A stretch of 64,000 bases of DNA from Belnapia moabensis DSM 16746 (GTDB taxonomy: Bacteria > Pseudomonadota > Alphaproteobacteria > Acetobacterales > Acetobacteraceae): assembly GCF_000745835.1 (NCBI RefSeq), contig NZ_JQKB01000002.1, forward strand, positions 62,001-126,000. Direction: 5' to 3'. The notes under the pieces are model-generated. The model did not search any database. It had not been told where the DNA came from and saw only the letters and a program-made list of their open reading frames with translations. Each line of letters opens with the position of its first letter. Within the stretch, counting starts at the first letter, position 1. A program made the translations under genes and the position numbers. Positions 59,743 through 64,000 of the stretch are shown one piece after another.

Positions 59743-60717
59743 ATGCCCGAAGGCGATGCCCGGTTCCGCCTTCTCGCCGACAATGCGCCGGTCATGGTCT
59801 GGCGCGCGGACCCAAGCAAGGCCTGCGATTTTGTCAACAGGCCTTGGCTCGATTTCACCGGCCGGACGGTGGAGCAGGAGCTTGGCTTCGGCTGGGCCGA
59901 AGGCGTTCATCCCGACGATTTCGACCGCTGCCTCACGATCTACACGGAGGCTTTCGACGCACGGCGCCCGTTCAGCATGCAATACCGCCTGCGCCGGCAT
60001 GACGGGGCCTGGCGCTGGCTGCTGGACAATGGCAGGCCCTACGAGATTGCCGGCCGCTTTGCCGGTTATTTCGGATCCTGCATCGACGTCACCGAGATGA
60101 AGCAGGCGCTCGACCAGCGGGACGAGCTGGTGGCGGAGCTGACCCATCGCATCAAGAACACCCTCGCCGTGGTGGCCGCCATGGCGGAGCAGACGCGGCG
60201 CAATTCCCGCAGCGCCGAGGAATTCCACCCGAATTTCCTCGGCCGGCTGCATGCGCTGTCGCGCGCCCATGACGCCCTGTTCCGTCAGGGCTGGACCGGA
60301 ACCACCCTCGAGCTGGTCGCACGGGAGGCGTTGGCCCCGCATATCGAGCCGGGGCGGATCAGCATCGCCGGGCCCGATGTCACGTTGCCGGCCAACGGGG
60401 CCGTGGCGCTCGGCATCGCCTTGCATGAGCTGGCGACCAATGCGGTGAAGCATGGCGCCCTCTCCACCGATGCGGGGCGGGTCAGGCTCTTTTGGGGCGA
60501 GGCGGAGACGGATGGCGAGGGCCAGGCCTGGCACCTGCTCCGCTGGGAGGAGAGCGGCGGGCCGCCGGTGCAGGGCCGCCCCGGCCGCCGCGGCATGGGG
60601 ACCCGGCTGCTGGAGGGCGGCCTCGCCGGACAGATCCGCGGGGCGGTGACGCTGGACTTCGCCCCCGGCGGGGTGCGTTGCACCATGCGGCTGCCGGCCA
60701 CTCAGGGCTTGGCGTAG
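59743..60717 (+). CDS. PAS-domain HWE-family sensor histidine kinase
   Basis: The 324-aa soluble kinase has a PAS domain (residues about 6-118: F-R-L-L-A-D-N-A-P-V-M-V-W, then P-D-D-F-D-R and Y-R-L-R-R-H-D-G-A-W-R-W-L-L) and an HWE catalytic part: phospho-acceptor His135 in LTHRIKNTLAVV, His228 and Asn233 in LHELATNAVKHGAL, and the W-E-E motif at 268-270 that gives the family its name. No membrane segment, so it senses a cytoplasmic signal, such as light or redox via a PAS cofactor. ATG chosen after GAAGGAAACCAGG. It converges with the DUF169 gene, overlapping by 16 nt. Confidence 0.92.
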   Translation: MPEGDARFRLLADNAPVMVWRADPSKACDFVNRPWLDFTGRTVEQELGFGWAEGVHPDDFDRCLTIYTEAFDARRPFSMQYRLRRHDGAWRWLLDNGRPYEIAGRFAGYFGSCIDVTEMKQALDQRDELVAELTHRIKNTLAVVAAMAEQTRRNSRSAEEFHPNFLGRLHALSRAHDALFRQGWTGTTLELVAREALAPHIEPGRISIAGPDVTLPANGAVALGIALHELATNAVKHGALSTDAGRVRLFWGEAETDGEGQAWHLLRWEESGGPPVQGRPGRRGMGTRLLEGGLAGQIRGAVTLDFAPGGVRCTMRLPATQGLA

Positions 60718-61463
60718 CTGACGCCCATCCCGGCCGAAGGGTCGTTCTGGATACCGTAGGGCGGGATTGGGTAGCGGAGACCGTTCTTCGCCAGGGCCTT
60801 CATGCCATCGACGGCGCTTCGCAGGTCGGCCGGCTTGAGTGCCATCAGCATCTCCTCGTCGGGGACGCCGCCATAGCGGCGCTCGGCATAGCAGGGGAGA
60901 GAGAGGCTCGGCTCGCCGGTCTTCAACGCACGGCCCCAGCTATCGGCGCAGGCGCTCTCACCGGCAACGCTCCATTCAAACTTCCGGTAGTTGCGATACT
61001 GCAAGCCGTTGATGAGGATGATCATCTGGCCGGGCGTCGCATAGACCAGGGCGATGTCGGGATCGGGGATGCGGCCGGACTCGAGGGGGCTGACCGCCAT
61101 CGCCTGGTAGCGGCCGTGGGGGACGACATCGAGGGCCTCCTGCCGGGCCTGGGCGTCCTCCTGGGTGCCGTGCCAGATGCCGACATATTTCTCGCCGCGG
61201 CGCCATTCCTCGTCCTGTGGGCCGAGGCCGATGACGGCGCGGCATTGCGAGCCGACCAGGTCCTCGCCGGTGATGCCGACAGTCCAGCCGAGGCGGGAGG
61301 CCATGCTGACGATCTGGTCGGTGGCGTGGACCGTCTTCGGGCGGCGGATGCGGGGGATGGCCTCCATCTCGGCGACGGTCTCGTACATCTTCATGCCGAT
61401 GACGGTGGTTCTTAGGCGCAGCAGCGCATTAAGCTCGGCGACAAGGGCTGGCAGGTCCAGCAT
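60702..61463 (-). CDS. DUF169-family protein
   Basis: The 253-aa protein shows the DUF169 pattern: M-L-D-L-P-A-L-V-A-E-L-N-A-L-L-R at the start, a C-R-A-V-I-G-L-G middle segment, and the Cys-containing end S-A-C-A-D-S-W-G-R-A-L then P-S-L-S-L-P-C-Y-A-E-R-R-Y. Conserved cysteines hint at metal or cofactor binding, but the family has no known function. ATG 61463 has GGGGAG at good distance; the earlier in-frame opening was discarded. It is convergent with the HWE kinase. Confidence 0.85.
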   Translation of the reverse strand: MLDLPALVAELNALLRLRTTVIGMKMYETVAEMEAIPRIRRPKTVHATDQIVSMASRLGWTVGITGEDLVGSQCRAVIGLGPQDEEWRRGEKYVGIWHGTQEDAQARQEALDVVPHGRYQAMAVSPLESGRIPDPDIALVYATPGQMIILINGLQYRNYRKFEWSVAGESACADSWGRALKTGEPSLSLPCYAERRYGGVPDEEMLMALKPADLRSAVDGMKALAKNGLRYPIPPYGIQNDPSAGMGVSYAKP

Positions 61464-61530
61464 CGGCGTTTCTCCCCTTTGTGCCGGGCAGAATAGCCCG
61501 CCGCCGGCCCGCCCCCAAACCCAGACCGGT

Positions 61531-61586
61531 CCAGGCCGGGTTCCGGCCTGGCGAGGGGAGCTTGAGGGGAGCAGCGCTCCCCTCAA
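61531..61586. repeat. Double-hairpin intergenic element (REP/BIME-like), copy B
   Basis: Two perfect hairpins with 3-nt loops: CCAGGCCGG/CCGGCCTGG (61531-61539, 61543-61551, loop GTT) and TTGAGGGGAGC/GCTCCCCTCAA (61562-61572, 61576-61586, loop AGC), with a 10-nt GA-rich spacer. It ends 3 nt before the TonB-receptor stop codon on the other strand. Built like the element at 13773-13821, including the AGC loop. Confidence 0.6.
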
Positions 61587-61589
61587 CCG

Positions 61590-63674
61590 CTAGATCGCCC
61601 GCGACAACCCGGCGAAGAACCCCCGCCGCATCCCGTATTGCGGCGCCCCGACGCCGATGCCCGTTCCGTCGCGCAGCTGGTAGCCGCGGTCAAAGAGGTT
61701 GATCACGTCGAAGCGCAGCGTCCAGGCGCCGCCATCCGGCTGGGTCAGGCGCTGCGACACGCCGAGATTGACGGTGAGATAGGGCGTCATCACCTCGCTA
61801 TTGGCGAAGCCCTTCCGCATACCGCTCCCATAGACGAGGGAGCCGGACAGGGTACCGCCTTCCCAGGCCTCGTAGGCGGCGCCGGCCGACCCGGTAAGAA
61901 GCTGGTCATGGTCGGTGCGGACCCATTTCCGGCGGATTTGGGCGAGTTCGTCCGGAGACCAAAAATACTGGTTGGAGACGAGGCCCCTCCCCTCCGAGCG
62001 CGAGATGGAAAGGTTGCCGTAGAGCCGCCAGGGCCCCTGGCGCCAATCGGCCGTCAGCTCCGTGCCGTAGACCCGGCCGCGGCGGTAGTTGTAGGGCGAG
62101 AAGACATAGGCGCGGCCGAACTGCCCGAGATCCTGCATGTCCTCGACTGAGCGGCCATAGGCCTCGATGCCGAGAGTCAGGCTCTCGGTCACTCGACGGC
62201 GGAGTCCGAGATTGAGGTAGTGAGCGCGTTCGGGCTGGACCGGGTCGGCCTGCTGGGTCGCGGGTTGCAGGGTGGTGCCGCGGTAGCGGGCGATGTCGAT
62301 GGTGCCGACCAGCTCCGCCGGCGGCGGGGTGAAGTAGCGGGCATAGCCGAGGGCGATGGTGGTGTCCTCATCCGGCGTCCAGACCAGGTTGGCGCGCGGG
62401 CTGAATTGCGAGGCCTCGACGATGCCGGAGACGATGTCGAACCTCCCGCCGGCATTGAGCGTGACGCGGTCGGTGATGCGCCACTCATCCTGCACATAGA
62501 CGCCGAACAGGGTCTGCCGGACGCGGCCAGCTTCGCGCAGGTTGAAGGGGGCGTCGAAGGCCTGGCCGAAGCCATCGAGCGGCAGCAGCGTGCTGTCGGT
62601 CACGCTGCGCGTGGTGTCCTGGGAGAGGAAAAAGCCGGCGCGCAGCGTGTGCTCGGGATGGAGCCGCCATGCGGCATCGCCCTGGGTGCCGTAGGAGAGG
62701 CTCTCGCGCCCCACCGTGCTCGCCGCACCGTCGAAGAGCAGGTCGCCGAGCCCATCCGGCCGGTAGCGGATGGAGGAGCGGCGAATGAAGGCCGAAAGCT
62801 GCAGATCCGCATCGCCGATGCTGTGCTGGCCGGCGAGGATGGCGAAGCTGTTGCGCTGCACCTGCCGCGCGCGGAGGTCGGCGCTGTCGAAGGCGGATTG
62901 CCCGTAGGCGGTGAAGTCCGGGCGCAGCCCCGGCGTGTTCGGCACCTGATAGGTGGAATACATGCTGCCGGCGATGAGCGAGATGCGGCTGCGGTCGCCG
63001 ACCGGCACGGCGGCATGGATCAGGCCCCGAAGCTGGTTGGTGCGGTTGTGGATGCCATCCGGCCCCGGCGTCGGGTTCTCGAAGCCGCGGTCGCTGCGGA
63101 AGCCGGAGAGGGTGCCGAAATACTCGACCGGCCCGGCGCTGCCGCCATAGCTGGCGCTCGGCTGGATGGTGCCAAAGCTGCCGCCATAGACGCCCAGGCT
63201 GCCACCCGGATCCTCGCGCCCGGAGCGGAGCTGCATATCGACCACGCCCGCCGTGCGGTAGCCGAATTGCGCCGGCAGCGCGCCAGTGATGAGCGAGACG
63301 CTGCGCAGCGCCCGTGCGTCGAAGAGCTGGTTGAAGCCGCTGATCGCCTCCGGCAGCAGCACGCCGTTGACGCGGTACTGCAGGTTGCGGTGGTCGCCGC
63401 GGACATGCAGGTCGCCGAAGGCCTCCTGCACCACACCCGGCGCCTGGAGCAACACGTCGGTCAGGCGGGCATTCTCGCCGCCGGGCAGCTTCTGGATGGT
63501 CTCGCGGTCGATCTCGTAGCGGCTGGCGCCGAGGCTCGGAGCGATGGCGTTGCGCGCCACGTCGAGGCTGCGCGACTGCACGACGAGGTCGGGCAGCTCG
63601 AAGGCCGGCTCCTCCGCCCGCGCCGCATCGGCGAGGAGGAGTGAAACAACTGCGACAACTCGATAGCTGTTCAT
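61590..63674 (-). CDS. TonB-dependent outer-membrane receptor
   Basis: The 694-aa receptor has a Sec signal ending ADAARA at residue 20, a plug domain (P-D-L-V-V-Q-S-R-S-L, then T-D-V-L-L-Q-A-P-G-V-V, V-N-G-V-L-L-P, and G-A-L-P-A-Q-F-G-Y-R-T-A-G-V-V-D) and a beta-barrel with many aromatic-ending strands (FFLSQD, DEWRITDRVTLNAGGRFD, FDVINLFDRGYQL). The last residue is Ile, not the usual Phe. Substrate unknown; no haem or siderophore gene is adjacent. The upstream region is AT-rich; the ATG was picked at the signal peptide. Confidence 0.9.
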   Translation of the reverse strand: MNSYRVVAVVSLLLADAARAEEPAFELPDLVVQSRSLDVARNAIAPSLGASRYEIDRETIQKLPGGENARLTDVLLQAPGVVQEAFGDLHVRGDHRNLQYRVNGVLLPEAISGFNQLFDARALRSVSLITGALPAQFGYRTAGVVDMQLRSGREDPGGSLGVYGGSFGTIQPSASYGGSAGPVEYFGTLSGFRSDRGFENPTPGPDGIHNRTNQLRGLIHAAVPVGDRSRISLIAGSMYSTYQVPNTPGLRPDFTAYGQSAFDSADLRARQVQRNSFAILAGQHSIGDADLQLSAFIRRSSIRYRPDGLGDLLFDGAASTVGRESLSYGTQGDAAWRLHPEHTLRAGFFLSQDTTRSVTDSTLLPLDGFGQAFDAPFNLREAGRVRQTLFGVYVQDEWRITDRVTLNAGGRFDIVSGIVEASQFSPRANLVWTPDEDTTIALGYARYFTPPPAELVGTIDIARYRGTTLQPATQQADPVQPERAHYLNLGLRRRVTESLTLGIEAYGRSVEDMQDLGQFGRAYVFSPYNYRRGRVYGTELTADWRQGPWRLYGNLSISRSEGRGLVSNQYFWSPDELAQIRRKWVRTDHDQLLTGSAGAAYEAWEGGTLSGSLVYGSGMRKGFANSEVMTPYLTVNLGVSQRLTQPDGGAWTLRFDVINLFDRGYQLRDGTGIGVGAPQYGMRRGFFAGLSRAI

Positions 63675-63694
63675 CTCTGCATCATCCACGGCTA

Positions 63695-63723
63695 TTGATA
63701 TGTTCAGGTATTTATTATTTAAT
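63695..63723 (+). promoter_or_regulatory. Possible sigma-70 promoter for the amidohydrolase gene
   Basis: TTGATA (63695-63700) and TTTAAT (63718-63723) are separated by exactly 17 nt, each one mismatch from consensus, about 90 nt before the ATG at 63811. The same AT-rich intergenic stretch (63675-63745) must also hold the TonB-receptor promoter on the other strand, where TATAAC (complement of 63732-63737) is a candidate -10 without a good -35. Confidence 0.45.
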
Positions 63724-63810
63724 TTCAGTATGTTATAGTGAGACGTCGGGGTGGATGGCGCAAGCCGGCGCAATGCGCGATGCTCATGCCGAAGATCGAC
63801 GAGGCGCCCC

Positions 63811-64000
63811 ATGACCGGCACGCTGTTCCGCAATTTCCGCCTGTTCGATGGTCTCGCCGGCCAGCTTGCCGAAGGGATGGAGCTGCTGGTCGAGGGCGAG
63901 CGGATCAAGGAACTCGCCGACCGTCCGATCGCCAGCACCGCGGCGCGCGTCGTTGATTGCGGCGGGCGGACGCTGATGCCGGGGCTGATCGACGCGCATG
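63811..64000 (+). CDS. Amidohydrolase-family protein, N-terminal part (cut by window end)
   Basis: The frame from ATG 63811 is open to the end of the window (63 codons). It begins MTGTLFRNFRLFDGLAGQL, followed by a second strand G-M-E-L-L-V-E-G-E-R-I, and T-L-M-P-G-L-I-D-A-H at the edge, which is the start of the HxH metal motif of amidohydrolases (imidazolonepropionase/prolidase-type organic-amide hydrolases). The rest and the actual substrate class are outside the window. It is divergent from the TonB receptor. Confidence 0.8.
   Translation, partial: MTGTLFRNFRLFDGLAGQLAEGMELLVEGERIKELADRPIASTAARVVDCGGRTLMPGLIDAH

Noticed and set aside
58219-60534. Minus-strand frame of 771 codons across the MdtC-like pump, folE and the HWE kinase
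   Set aside because: It crosses three confirmed genes and their promoters on the opposite strand; no motif supports it.
63675-63745. Fur box upstream of the TonB receptor
   Set aside because: The region is AT-rich, but I cannot align it to the Fur consensus over enough positions; iron control is not supported by sequence.

Overview
The window is GC-rich (about 70 % by eye) chromosomal DNA of an alphaproteobacterium, most likely Rhodospirillales/Acetobacteraceae (Roseomonas-like). The evidence is the rplM-rpsI-argC order with the short ArgC class, two Bug/TctC solute-binding proteins plus a complete TctABC transporter, homospermidine synthase, an HWE histidine kinase, and dense operons with 1- or 4-nt gene overlaps and many GTG/TTG starts. 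I saw no rRNA, tRNA, transposase, phage gene or CRISPR array.

Left part (1-13800): the tail of an EAL protein; an iron-type alcohol dehydrogenase; a tandem pair of paralogous lipoproteins; a ketopantoate reductase coupled to an AAE3/oxalate-CoA-ligase-like synthetase; divergent tctC-tctB-tctA; gamma carbonic anhydrase and argC; the ribosomal rplM-rpsI operon with a recognisable promoter and terminator; then an orphan Bug protein next to an IlvD/Edd sugar-acid-type dehydratase, followed by a double-hairpin intergenic element.

Middle (13800-40000): an M20 amidohydrolase, a GST and a GGDEF-EAL membrane protein; a NIPSNAP-ureohydrolase pair followed by ornithine/lysine decarboxylase and homospermidine synthase (polyamine block with a long structured leader); a PepSY/response-regulator/sensor-kinase operon; a LysR gene heading an unusual operon of two glycosyltransferases around an unrecognised 295-aa protein, with a divergent tautomerase-like gene and an unrecognised 428-aa protein; an FMN 2-hydroxyacid oxidase with an MFS transporter; a less GC-rich island with a three-CBM60 plus SGNH-esterase-like protein; and a CoA-transferase/HMG-CoA-lyase-like pair divergent from an enoyl-CoA hydratase, followed by an LhgO-like oxidase.

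Right part (40000-64000): a HIRAN-like small protein; an exopolysaccharide/glycan operon (ExoY-like priming transferase, Wzx flippase, four glycosyltransferases, YdcF); an ECF sigma factor/anti-sigma-like/CpxP-like trio leading straight into a complete RND efflux operon (outer-membrane lipoprotein, adaptor, MdtB-like and MdtC-like pumps); folE; an HWE kinase convergent with a DUF169 protein; a second double-hairpin element; a TonB-dependent receptor; and the start of an amidohydrolase cut by the window end.

Most genes belong to known families. The least explained parts are the LysR/glycosyltransferase/unknown-protein operon with its palindromic operator over the lysR start codon, the CBM60-esterase protein without a visible export signal, the sigma/CpxP-like-linked efflux operon, and several structured intergenic elements.
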